Shown here piece after piece: positions 53,163 to 61,270 of a stretch of 64,000 bases of DNA (within the stretch, counting starts at the first letter, position 1; every line of letters starts with the position of its first letter). The notes beneath the pieces were generated by a model. It made no database searches. It saw only the letters and a list, made by a program, of their open reading frames with translations, and was not told the origin of the DNA. The position numbers and the translations under genes are program-made. Origin of the DNA: Calothrix sp. FI2-JRJ7 (lineage in GTDB: Bacteria; Cyanobacteriota; Cyanobacteriia; Cyanobacteriales; Nostocaceae); contig JAHHGX010000083.1 in assembly GCA_019359675.1 (NCBI GenBank), positions 1 through 64,000 on the forward strand, in the 5' to 3' direction.

Positions 53163-53610
53163 TGATCAAAGCTCAAGGTATTAGTTTTACATATATTAAC
53201 ACAAATATAACTCAGTTTGCCAGATTAACACAATTTATACATGCGACAAGTGACTCTAAAAGCTGGGAAAGACTCTTGTTAGATTTAAAGATTAAGATAT
53301 CTTATATACAACCCCAGCCTCATAGTGTTCATTGCCTTTAGCTTCAACATTCGCAGTCACGCGACTTGTTACGCAATTATCCATAAAAACATTCTGTAAT
53401 TTTTATTACATGTATTGTGGTAAAAAGATTTTTATATAGAATTGAGGATTTGTCACAGTTTGTTACAGTTATATACCCCTTTGCTCTTGCCCGAATTTAG
53501 TTTTGAGGGTTAAACTTCCAAATTATTCGGAGTTGCTGGGAGTGATTTGTATATTCAAGTAATATTCATTCACTTTTGGTGAAGTTCGCCGTGTGGTGTG
53601 TAGGAGTTAT
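53163..53610. promoter_or_regulatory. divergent promoter region (HNH / alr)
   Basis: 448 bp, AT-rich, no repeat family or frame. TAGGAG at 53601-53606 is the alr ribosome binding site and fixes the ATG at 53611. Confidence 0.45.
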
Positions 53611-54801
53611 ATGGATATGTTGAGTAATGAGCAGTTTCTGGGTATTGCTCATCAGGAAAGAGATACTTATTCTTGGATGCAGCAACGCGCTTGGGTGGAA
53701 ATTGATTTAGGTGCCGTGGAGCATAATGTTAAGCAGTTAAAGAAGTTGCTGGCACCACAGACACAGTTAATGGCGGTCGTTAAAGCTGATGCTTATGGTC
53801 ATGGAGCAGTTACTATAGCTAAAGTCGCGTTATCATTTGGCGCCAGTTGGTTAGGAGTTGCGACAGTTCCAGAAGGTATTCAACTTCGTGAAGCTGGCAT
53901 TACTGCACCAATTTTACTATTAGGCGCCGCACAAACCTTTGAACAAATACACGCAATCGCGAATTGGCAACTTCAGCCAACGTTGTGTAGTCCTAGACAA
54001 GCTTTAGTTTTTTCCGATACTTTAGAAGCGATTAATTATAATTGTTCATTACCTGTACATATTAAGCTAGATACGGGAATGTCGCGTTTAGGGACTAATT
54101 GGCAAGAAGCTGGGGAATTTGTCAAATTGGTAACTCGCTTACCTCGCTTGCGTATCGCGAGTATTTATTCGCATTTAGCAACTGCTGATAGTCCAGACCC
54201 TACCATTATGAACCTTCAGCATGAACGGTTTGAAGCTGCAATTGCCCAAATTGAAGCTAGTGGTATTACGATACCGTGTTTGCACTTTGCCAACAGTGCC
54301 GCAACACTCGTTAGTAAGAAATTACATTATGATATGGTGCGAGTGGGGTTAGCTATTTATGGACATTACCCAGCAGAGCATTTGCATAATGTAAATCTTA
54401 AACCTGTTTTACAAGTCAAAGCCCGCGTTACCCAAGTCAAAACTATCGAAGCTGGAACTGGTGTAAGCTACGGCTATAAATATGTAGCTTCTCGCGATAT
54501 GCGTATTGCCGTGGTTGGCATTGGTTACGCTGACGGTATTCCCCGTAATTTGTCCAATAAGATGCAGGTAATGATTAGAGGACAGCGCGTTGCTCAAATA
54601 GGCGCCATTACGATGGATCAAATTATGCTTGATATCAGCAGCATCCCAGATATTCAAGAAAACGAAATCGTTACCATATTGGGTAAAGACCAAGACGAAC
54701 AAATTACTGCCGACGACTGGGCAAACGAGCTAAACACCATATCTTGGGAAATTCTCTGCTCTTTCAAACACCGTTTGCCTCGTGTTGCAGTAGAGACGTG
54801 A
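53611..54801 (+). CDS. alr: alanine racemase
   Basis: About 396 residues from the ATG at 53611, selected by TAGGAG upstream. The PLP-binding Lys58 lies in MAVVKADAYGHGA. ASIYSHLATADSP, the catalytic Tyr region GTGVSYGYKY and GAITMDQIMLDIS follow, all typical of fold-type III alanine racemase. It converts L- to D-alanine for peptidoglycan in the cytosol. The last three codons and the stop (GTAGAGACGTGA) lie inside a repeat-family element, so the extreme C-terminus VET is repeat-derived. Confidence 0.95.
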   Translation: MDMLSNEQFLGIAHQERDTYSWMQQRAWVEIDLGAVEHNVKQLKKLLAPQTQLMAVVKADAYGHGAVTIAKVALSFGASWLGVATVPEGIQLREAGITAPILLLGAAQTFEQIHAIANWQLQPTLCSPRQALVFSDTLEAINYNCSLPVHIKLDTGMSRLGTNWQEAGEFVKLVTRLPRLRIASIYSHLATADSPDPTIMNLQHERFEAAIAQIEASGITIPCLHFANSAATLVSKKLHYDMVRVGLAIYGHYPAEHLHNVNLKPVLQVKARVTQVKTIEAGTGVSYGYKYVASRDMRIAVVGIGYADGIPRNLSNKMQVMIRGQRVAQIGAITMDQIMLDISSIPDIQENEIVTILGKDQDEQITADDWANELNTISWEILCSFKHRLPRVAVET

Positions 54802-54840
54802 TTAATCTCTTCGAGAAATCCTTCGGATAACACGTCTCTA
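54790..54840. repeat. GTAGAGACG element overlapping the alr stop codon
   Basis: Nearly identical to 38503-38556. Arms GTAGAGACGTG and CACGTCTCTA, inner CTTCGAGAAATCCTTCG. It provides the alr stop codon and probably its terminator. Confidence 0.85.
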
Positions 54841-54904
54841 TTTTGGGAAATTTGTAATTTACTATTCCCATTTCATTTTTATTGTGTTATTGTTTATAAC
54901 TGAT

Positions 54905-54986
54905 GCGGATGTGGCGGAATTGGCAGACGCGCTAGATTTAGGTTCTAGTATCGTAAGGTGTGAAGGTTCAAGTCCTTTCATCCGCA
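54905..54986 (+). tRNA. trnL-UAG: tRNA-Leu (UAG anticodon)
   Basis: 82-nt class II tRNA. Acceptor GCGGATG pairs with CATCCGC; D-arm TGGCGGAATTGGCAGACGCG is the leucine type; the anticodon arm CTAGA-TTTAGGT-TCTAG gives anticodon TAG. A long variable arm and T-arm GAAGG-TTCAAGT-CCTTT follow. Discriminator A; CCA is not encoded. Confidence 0.95.
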
Positions 54987-55935
54987 TAAAGTTAAAAAAC
55001 TTTGAAACCTGGCAATATTAACTGCCAGGTTTTATTGTAACTAGCCTCATTTCAAGCTAAGAAACCCGGTTTTTATGCAAAATTGTGATTTTTATTACAG
55101 ATTTTAATGAATAAACCGGGTTTCAAGGCAAAATTGTGATTTTTACTACAGATTTTACTAAAGAAACCCGGTTTCTAGGATTTTATTACACCTGACTAAA
55201 GAAAATAACAAGTAGCAAAGTTTATACAAATACAGAAAATATTGTCTGAAAAAACACAAATAGATGTTAAGTCAAGTCTAGACGATTGATTATAATTTTG
55301 ATATAAGCATTATTTCTTAATTGATACTTACTGCTTGTTAACTTTGAACAGTAACTCAAGCAACGAAGTATTTTTAAGATTGTATAAAATAAAACTTTAT
55401 ATTAATTTAAATTCCATAATCTTTAATTTTACTGGGTAAAAACCTCTAGAAAATAAATATACAAAGGTAAACATGACTAAGTGCTGTAAAAATAAAAACA
55501 TAGGTAGTAAAAGTGCCTATGGTTGATAAAAGGGAAGCAAGTGTTTGCATTGCCAGATAATGATGCTTTATACTTAAGTGCTAACACTGAAAAACTAGCT
55601 TTAATCATAGCGACTTGATACAGTGTTATTACGAAAACATCTAACTAAAGTTTACATAGAGGAGAGTGACTTCATTCAGTCTTTACAGATTTTTTAGCAA
55701 CTGTGTTCAAATGTTTGGTAGGCTCAGTATAGATAACTAGATAATTCACTCAACCTAATAAATAATTGTTATGGTGAGTCGGGTGAGAAGGTTACGGGTA
55801 GAGAGTTCTACCATTTCCACCCAAGAAGGATATTTGTAGTTTAATATACAAGCAGTCCAAATTTACTGAAGTAGTGGGTGCGATGATTAAAAATTTCGAT
55901 TATACCTATCAAATCAAGTTTAGGTAGCAGACACA
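54987..55935. other. 949-bp non-coding region with AGAAACCC repeats
   Basis: Left part: three repeat-family members (55060-55074, about 55113-55125, 55162-55176) within two roughly 50-bp direct repeats that share AAAATTGTGATTTTTA and ACAGATTTTA. Right part, 55200-55935: AT-rich, no credible gene; must hold the taxis-operon promoter and possibly a long leader. Confidence 0.65.
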
Positions 55936-57042
55936 ATGAGTACAACTCCTCTCGATAGTTATAGGGTATTTCAGAAGCTACACCCACTATCGTTGCTAGC
56001 GCAGTTAACTAGTCGCCGTGCAACTGGCTGTTTGAAAGTATTGACTGGTGCAATTTCTTGGTCGCTTTATCTTGAGGAGGGTAAACTTACCTATGCCTCA
56101 TACTCAAATCAATTGTTTGATTGGCTTGATGGGCACTTAGAGCGTTTGGCTCGACAAATACCTACTTTGAATCGCTCGACTCGAATGCAGATGCGACTAT
56201 TATTCGAGCCGAAACACATTAATCAATCGATTGCACAAGCTGACTACCAAGCTATTTGTTGGTTGGTTAATCGCGATTACATGACTTCTGAACAAGCATC
56301 TGTATTAATTGAGGAATTAGCGCTCGAAGTATTAGAGTCGTTTCTGACGTTGAAAGAGGGTAGTTACGAATTTAGTCGCGAAACAGCTTTAGATGACCTT
56401 CCTAAGTTTTGTCGTCTAGATTTAAGAACTTTGGTTGAACAATGTCAAAGACAATTACGAAGTCGCTACAGCTATTCTGCTCCTGATGTAATTGCCCATA
56501 TCGAAGAGCTTCAGGAGGCACCACGATATAATGATGAGTCAAAAAACGAAGATAGCCAGCAAGTATCTAGCAGCATTCATACTACAGATACTTATGACAG
56601 GAATGACAATAATATAAATGTAGAAACTAACACTATAGGAGGTAATAATCAGTATTCAACCAAGCAACTTCGTAAAAAAGTGTACACAGTTGCTTGTATC
56701 GATGACAGTCTAACCGTTTTAAGCTCGATTAAGCGGTTTTTGGATGAAAGTACTTTTGCGGTGGTGATGATAAATGACCCAGTAAAAGCTTTAATGCAAA
56801 TACTTCGCAGTAAGCCCGATTTAATCTTGCTAGATGTGGAAATGCCGAATTTAGATGGGTATGAGTTGTGTTCGCTTTTGCGAAGACATTCATCATTTAA
56901 GGACATACCAATAGTAATGGTTACAGGTCGAACGGGCTTTATTGACCGCGCCAAAGCCAAGATGGTACGTTCAAGTGGTTATTTGACAAAGCCATTTACT
57001 CAATCGGAGTTATTGAAAATGGTTTTCAAACACATCACTTAG
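55936..57042 (+). CDS. PatA-like response regulator (PATAN-REC), first taxis gene
   Basis: This 368-residue protein has an N-terminal PATAN-type domain (LHPLSLLAQLTSRRATGCLKVLTG, WSLYLEEGKLTYASYSNQLFDWLDGHLERL), a variable Asn/Ser-rich linker and a C-terminal receiver (VACIDDSLTVLSSI, phospho-Asp in LILLDVEMP, Thr in MVTGRTG, Lys in YLTKPF). PixG/TaxP1/HmpB proteins have this architecture and head CheA-type operons in cyanobacteria that control pilus-driven phototaxis or hormogonium motility. It is followed by cheY-, cheW-, MCP- and cheA-type genes in the same direction. Confidence 0.85.
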   Translation: MSTTPLDSYRVFQKLHPLSLLAQLTSRRATGCLKVLTGAISWSLYLEEGKLTYASYSNQLFDWLDGHLERLARQIPTLNRSTRMQMRLLFEPKHINQSIAQADYQAICWLVNRDYMTSEQASVLIEELALEVLESFLTLKEGSYEFSRETALDDLPKFCRLDLRTLVEQCQRQLRSRYSYSAPDVIAHIEELQEAPRYNDESKNEDSQQVSSSIHTTDTYDRNDNNINVETNTIGGNNQYSTKQLRKKVYTVACIDDSLTVLSSIKRFLDESTFAVVMINDPVKALMQILRSKPDLILLDVEMPNLDGYELCSLLRRHSSFKDIPIVMVTGRTGFIDRAKAKMVRSSGYLTKPFTQSELLKMVFKHIT

Positions 57043-57144
57043 ATTTAATTTTTAAGCTTTAGCTATTTGGGAATAAATCCCAAATATAAATTAAATTTAT
57101 CAAATTTGTTTATACAATTCGATTATTATTTGAGGGAATTTAAT

Positions 57145-57522
57145 ATGACTCTTACAATGTTAAGCACAATTTTAATAGTCGAAGATTCTCCTAGTGAATT
57201 AGAGTTAATGAGTCACTATCTCAAAGAAAGTGGCTATGAAGTTATTCAAGCGACAGGCGCCAAAGAAGCTTTGGAAAAAGTCTTAACAGAAAAGCCTGAT
57301 CTGATAGTAACCGATGTTGTAATGCCTGGAATGAGTGGATTTGAACTGTGCCGTGCCCTCAAGCGAAATCCTAACACAGAAAACGTACCAATTGTTGTTT
57401 GCAGTTCCAAAAACCAAGAGATTGACCGTTTGTGGGCAATGCGACAAGGTGCAGATACTTATTTGACTAAACCTTACACGCGCAACGAACTACTGCTAGC
57501 TATCGAATCACTTGCAATGTAA
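57145..57522 (+). CDS. CheY-like response regulator (PixH/HmpC-type)
   Basis: From the ATG at 57145 (GAGGG ribosome site) it is 125 residues, a single receiver: LIVEDSPSELELM, phospho-Asp in LIVTDVVMPGMSG, Ser in VCSSKN and Lys in YLTKPYTRNEL. It is a stand-alone output for the CheA kinase of this operon, likely acting on the type IV pilus machinery. In-frame codons back to 57067 are not family sequence. It lies 7 bp before the cheW gene. Confidence 0.88.
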   Translation: MTLTMLSTILIVEDSPSELELMSHYLKESGYEVIQATGAKEALEKVLTEKPDLIVTDVVMPGMSGFELCRALKRNPNTENVPIVVCSSKNQEIDRLWAMRQGADTYLTKPYTRNELLLAIESLAM

Positions 57523-57529
57523 TTAATAT

Positions 57530-58027
57530 ATGAACAATCCGAAACTTCCACTCTCGACAACAGAAAACTTAACTAGCTTGGGAGACGGCTATCTCAAGTT
57601 TGACATTAACCAGCAAACTACTGCGGTTATTTCGATGCTTCATACCCAAGAAGCTATTGTAGTGCCTGTTGAGTCAGTAACTTCGATGCCGGGAATGCGA
57701 GAGTGTATTTTGGGGTTGATGAATTGGCGCAGTCGCATAGTTTGGGTAGTTGATTTACCAAGAATACTCAATTTAGAGTCTATAGAAACTCGATTGCGTC
57801 AGTACAGCGTAATTATTATACGAGTTGATTCGCTATTATTAGGCTTAGTTGTTGATGAGATTATTGGCACGGTCAAATTTATTCCTGATGACATTCATTC
57901 GCCAATTGGACAAGTTGCATCAAGCTTAGTTCCATATTTACGCGGTTGCGTTATACAACACCAAGAAACGCTATTAGTGTTAGATGCTCACGCAATTGTA
58001 CATTCTTCTGCGTTAAAAGCAGATTAA
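57530..58027 (+). CDS. CheW-like coupling protein (PixI-type)
   Basis: This 165-residue protein is a CheW domain: IVVPVESVTSMPGM, CILGLMNWRSRIVWVVDLPRIL, YSVIIIRVDSLLLGLVVDEIIGTVKF, VPYLRGCVIQHQETLLVLDAHAIV. It links the chemoreceptor to the CheA-type kinase at the membrane. The gene begins 7 bp after the cheY-like stop codon, so the two are surely co-transcribed. Confidence 0.9.
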   Translation: MNNPKLPLSTTENLTSLGDGYLKFDINQQTTAVISMLHTQEAIVVPVESVTSMPGMRECILGLMNWRSRIVWVVDLPRILNLESIETRLRQYSVIIIRVDSLLLGLVVDEIIGTVKFIPDDIHSPIGQVASSLVPYLRGCVIQHQETLLVLDAHAIVHSSALKAD

Positions 58028-58046
58028 TTTAATTAATAGTGATGTC

Positions 58047-58086
58047 GTGGGGGAGAAAGGAGAAGCCTTTACTCCCTTTCCCTCAC
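58047..58086 (+). terminator. imperfect stem-loop between cheW and MCP genes
   Basis: GTGGGGGAGAAAGGAG and CTCCCTTTCCCTCAC pair imperfectly around AAGCCTTTA. It could attenuate transcription within the operon; no T-run follows immediately. Confidence 0.35.
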
Positions 58087-58192
58087 TTCACACTTAATAA
58101 AATGTGTGTCTATTGTAATGAATGGCTAGTTTGTAAAATGATTGGTTTCCAAGATTCGGTGTTCTCGATAATTTACTTGAGGGAAATTATTT

Positions 58193-60967
58193 ATGTTTAA
58201 TAAAACTGAGCCTGCAAAGAGCAGCGATACTCAAAAGAAACCGTTAATGCCTACAGAATCTAACAGAGGCACAGATAAGAATAATAAAATCATTTTGTAT
58301 TCTCAGGAATCTAATTTTTCTAATCATAATATTAATAACTCTGTGGCAGGAAAATTTCGACATATAAGTTTGCGGACAAAGGCAACAATTATCGCAATTG
58401 CAATTGGAACTCTTCCTGTCTTAGGGTTTGGAATTTTATCTTATCTAATTGCGAGTAAATCAATTGAGAATAAGTTTGCTCAGTTGCAGCAATCAGAAAC
58501 TGAAGGTTTAGCCGATAAAGTTAGCCGCTTTATGGTCGAACGTTATTCTAATGTTCAAGTATTGGCAAACCTACCAATTTTTGCAAATCGAAGAATTCGC
58601 GAATCAGTTTCTACTCAAGAAAAACAAGTTGTTCTAGATAAAATTGCTGAGACGAGTAAAGTCTATGACAGCATTGCCGTTGTCGATTTAGACGGTAACG
58701 TCATTGTACAATCTAAAGGGAGTGTAATACCATCAAATATTGGCGATAGAGATTACATCAAAGCTGTTAAACGAGAAGACCGTCCTTATATAAGCCAACC
58801 TCAATTATCCCTATCATCAAACAAACCCAGTATTTATACTGTGTCTCCTGTCAAGGATAATGCTAGTAATGAAACGGTTGCAATTTTAAGAGCAAGAATG
58901 CCTGTTGAATCATTAGAGAAGGTGATTCAAAACTATGGGGGGGTAGGTAGAAAGTATAGTCTTGCTGACGCGAATGGAAAAGTTTTTGTCGCAAGTAAAA
59001 AAGACCAAGTTGGTAAAAATATTAATACTCAGAAATTGGGTGGAGACGAAGTTGTTAGCTCTGCTTCTACAACAACTGTTCAAGGTTTACCCGATTTAAA
59101 ATGGAAAGCAGTATTGGCAACCAACAAAGCAACAGTATTTGATGCACAGCGTCAGTTATTATTAACTACTGTTATTGGTACTGGGTTAACTGCATTGCTT
59201 GTAGCTTTGCTAGCTTACTTACTCGCAAAACGTGCAACGGAACCAATCTTAAATGCAACTGCTGCGGTTGCCAGGTTAGGAGAAGGGGAACTAGATACAC
59301 GCTTGGAAGTTGAGCGTGGTGATGAATTAGGTGTTTTAGGCGCCAATATTAATCAAATGGCAGAGCAAATGCAAGCTCTGTTGAAAAGACAAGAGTTGGA
59401 TGCTGAACGGGCAACGCTTTTGGCTGAAATTACATTGCGAATGCGGCAAACACTTAAGTCTGATGAAATTACAAAAACCGCAGTTCGAGAAATTCGTCAA
59501 GCATTATTAGTTGACCGAGTGGTTTTCTACCAGTTCGACTTACAAACTTTAGAAGGAGAAATTATTTCTGAGTCTGTTGTAGCAGGTTACCCAAAAATGA
59601 TGGGTGTAGAAATTGATGACCCCTGTTTCCGCGAGAGACATGCAGAAACTTATAAAGATGGACGAGTTCGGGTCATTAATAATATCTATGACGACCCTAG
59701 TTTGAAAAATGCTGCTTGCTACATTAAAATGCTTGAGAAATTTGAAGTCAAAGCTAATTTAATTGTACCCGTAATCAAGCAAGCTAAATTGGTTGGGTTG
59801 CTTATTGCTCACCACTGTGACAGTCCTCGTCAATGGCAAGCATCAGAAATTGAATTGTTTAAGCAACTTGGTATTCAAATTGGCTACGCTCTTGAACAAG
59901 CCCAACTTCTAGAAACCGTCGAAAAAGGTAAAATGGTTGCCGAACAAAGCACTGAAAACGAACGCCATCAAAAAGAAGCCTTACAAATGCAACTTCTAGA
60001 ACTACTTAGTGAAGTTGAAGGCGCCGCTAGTGGTGATTTAACTGTACGTGCGGATGTTACTGCTGGAGAAATTGGCACCGTCGCCGACTTCTTTAACTCG
60101 ATTGTTGAGAGTTTGCGTGAAATTGTTACCCAAGTTCAACAAACAGCAATAAAAGTTAACGATTCGATTAACGTTAATTCTGGCGCCATTAACCAACTCG
60201 CTGACGAAGCACTCGAACAAGCAGCCGAAATAAATCGTACTCTCAGTGCAGTTGATAGCATGACAAGAGACATGCAAGCAGTCGCCCAAAACGCTCAAAA
60301 AGCCGCCCATGTGACTAACACAGCACGAAACACAGCTACAAAGAGTGGCATGGCGATGGATATGACCGTACAAAATATCTTGAGCTTACGCGAAACAGTC
60401 GGAGAAACAGCGAAAAAAGTTAAGCGTTTGGGTGAGTCAACGCAGCAAATTTCGCGAGTTGTGGCACTTATTAACCAAATTTCAATGCAAACGAACTTAC
60501 TCGCCATCAATGCTGGTATCGAAGCAGCTCGCGCTGGAGAAGAAGGTCAAGGATTTATTGTTGTAGCTGAAGAGGTGGGAGAACTAGCGGCACGTTCAGC
60601 AGCAGCAACAAAAGAAATTGAGCAAATTGTCGAAAATATTCAGCGCGAAACCAGTGAGGTTGTACAGGCAATGGAACTGGGAACCACACAAGTTGTAGAA
60701 GGAACTCATATTGTAGAAGATGCTAAATCAAGCTTGAATCAAATTTTAGAGGTATCACGTCAAATCGATGCTTTGGTACAATCTATATCAAATGCTACGG
60801 CATCGCAATTAGAGACTTCCAACACGGTTAGCGAACTGATGAACCAAATTGCTGCATCTTCCCAACGTACTAGTACTTCCTCACGCCAAGTTTCCCAGTC
60901 ATTACAGCAAACAGTGGCAATATCTGAGCAACTACAATCAACCGTCGGAACCTTCAAAGTCAATTAG
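58193..60967 (+). CDS. methyl-accepting chemoreceptor with Cache, HAMP and GAF
   Basis: 924 residues. Order: cytosolic Ser/Asn-rich N-terminus; helix 1 ([22 protein letters not shown], about 63-85); periplasmic Cache-type sensor to about 320; helix 2 ([19 protein letters not shown]); HAMP ([21 protein letters not shown]); one GAF domain (about 410-565); and an MCP signalling hairpin with tip [23 protein letters not shown]. The GAF has DPCF (Cys478) and, 31 residues on, Cys509 in [11 protein letters not shown]. These are the positions of the two bilin-binding cysteines of DXCF cyanobacteriochromes such as PixJ, although the usual following His is Tyr. It is the receptor of the taxis operon, for light or a small ligand. 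Confidence 0.87.
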   Translation: MFNKTEPAKSSDTQKKPLMPTESNRGTDKNNKIILYSQESNFSNHNINNSVAGKFRHISLRTKATIIAIAIGTLPVLGFGILSYLIASKSIENKFAQLQQSETEGLADKVSRFMVERYSNVQVLANLPIFANRRIRESVSTQEKQVVLDKIAETSKVYDSIAVVDLDGNVIVQSKGSVIPSNIGDRDYIKAVKREDRPYISQPQLSLSSNKPSIYTVSPVKDNASNETVAILRARMPVESLEKVIQNYGGVGRKYSLADANGKVFVASKKDQVGKNINTQKLGGDEVVSSASTTTVQGLPDLKWKAVLATNKATVFDAQRQLLLTTVIGTGLTALLVALLAYLLAKRATEPILNATAAVARLGEGELDTRLEVERGDELGVLGANINQMAEQMQALLKRQELDAERATLLAEITLRMRQTLKSDEITKTAVREIRQALLVDRVVFYQFDLQTLEGEIISESVVAGYPKMMGVEIDDPCFRERHAETYKDGRVRVINNIYDDPSLKNAACYIKMLEKFEVKANLIVPVIKQAKLVGLLIAHHCDSPRQWQASEIELFKQLGIQIGYALEQAQLLETVEKGKMVAEQSTENERHQKEALQMQLLELLSEVEGAASGDLTVRADVTAGEIGTVADFFNSIVESLREIVTQVQQTAIKVNDSINVNSGAINQLADEALEQAAEINRTLSAVDSMTRDMQAVAQNAQKAAHVTNTARNTATKSGMAMDMTVQNILSLRETVGETAKKVKRLGESTQQISRVVALINQISMQTNLLAINAGIEAARAGEEGQGFIVVAEEVGELAARSAAATKEIEQIVENIQRETSEVVQAMELGTTQVVEGTHIVEDAKSSLNQILEVSRQIDALVQSISNATASQLETSNTVSELMNQIAASSQRTSTSSRQVSQSLQQTVAISEQLQSTVGTFKVN

Positions 60968-61270
60968 TTAATGGTTAATAGTGAGCATCCGCTTGTAACA
61001 GGCGCTTTGGGTTAGTCTTTGAATAAGGCACAAATGTAGCAAGAGATTATGTGTAGTAACAAAAAATAATAGTTTGTAGTTGATAGTTCTTGCATCCTTG
61101 TTAGTATTAGCTATTAACTAGTAAATAAGATATGTTACTCACTATAACGTTTTACACAAATAACCCAAAGCTAGGCTAAATTAATTAGCCAATACCAGTT
61201 ACTTATTATCCGAAAAAAAAATAAACTGATAGCAAAAAAACCAATAACTAATGACTAAGGGCTAGTAATC
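60968..61270. other. 303-bp gap between MCP and cheA genes
   Basis: AT-rich. CTTTGGGTTA near 61005 and TAACCCAAAG near 61163 are complementary and could pair at long range. No gene seen. Confidence 0.35.
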
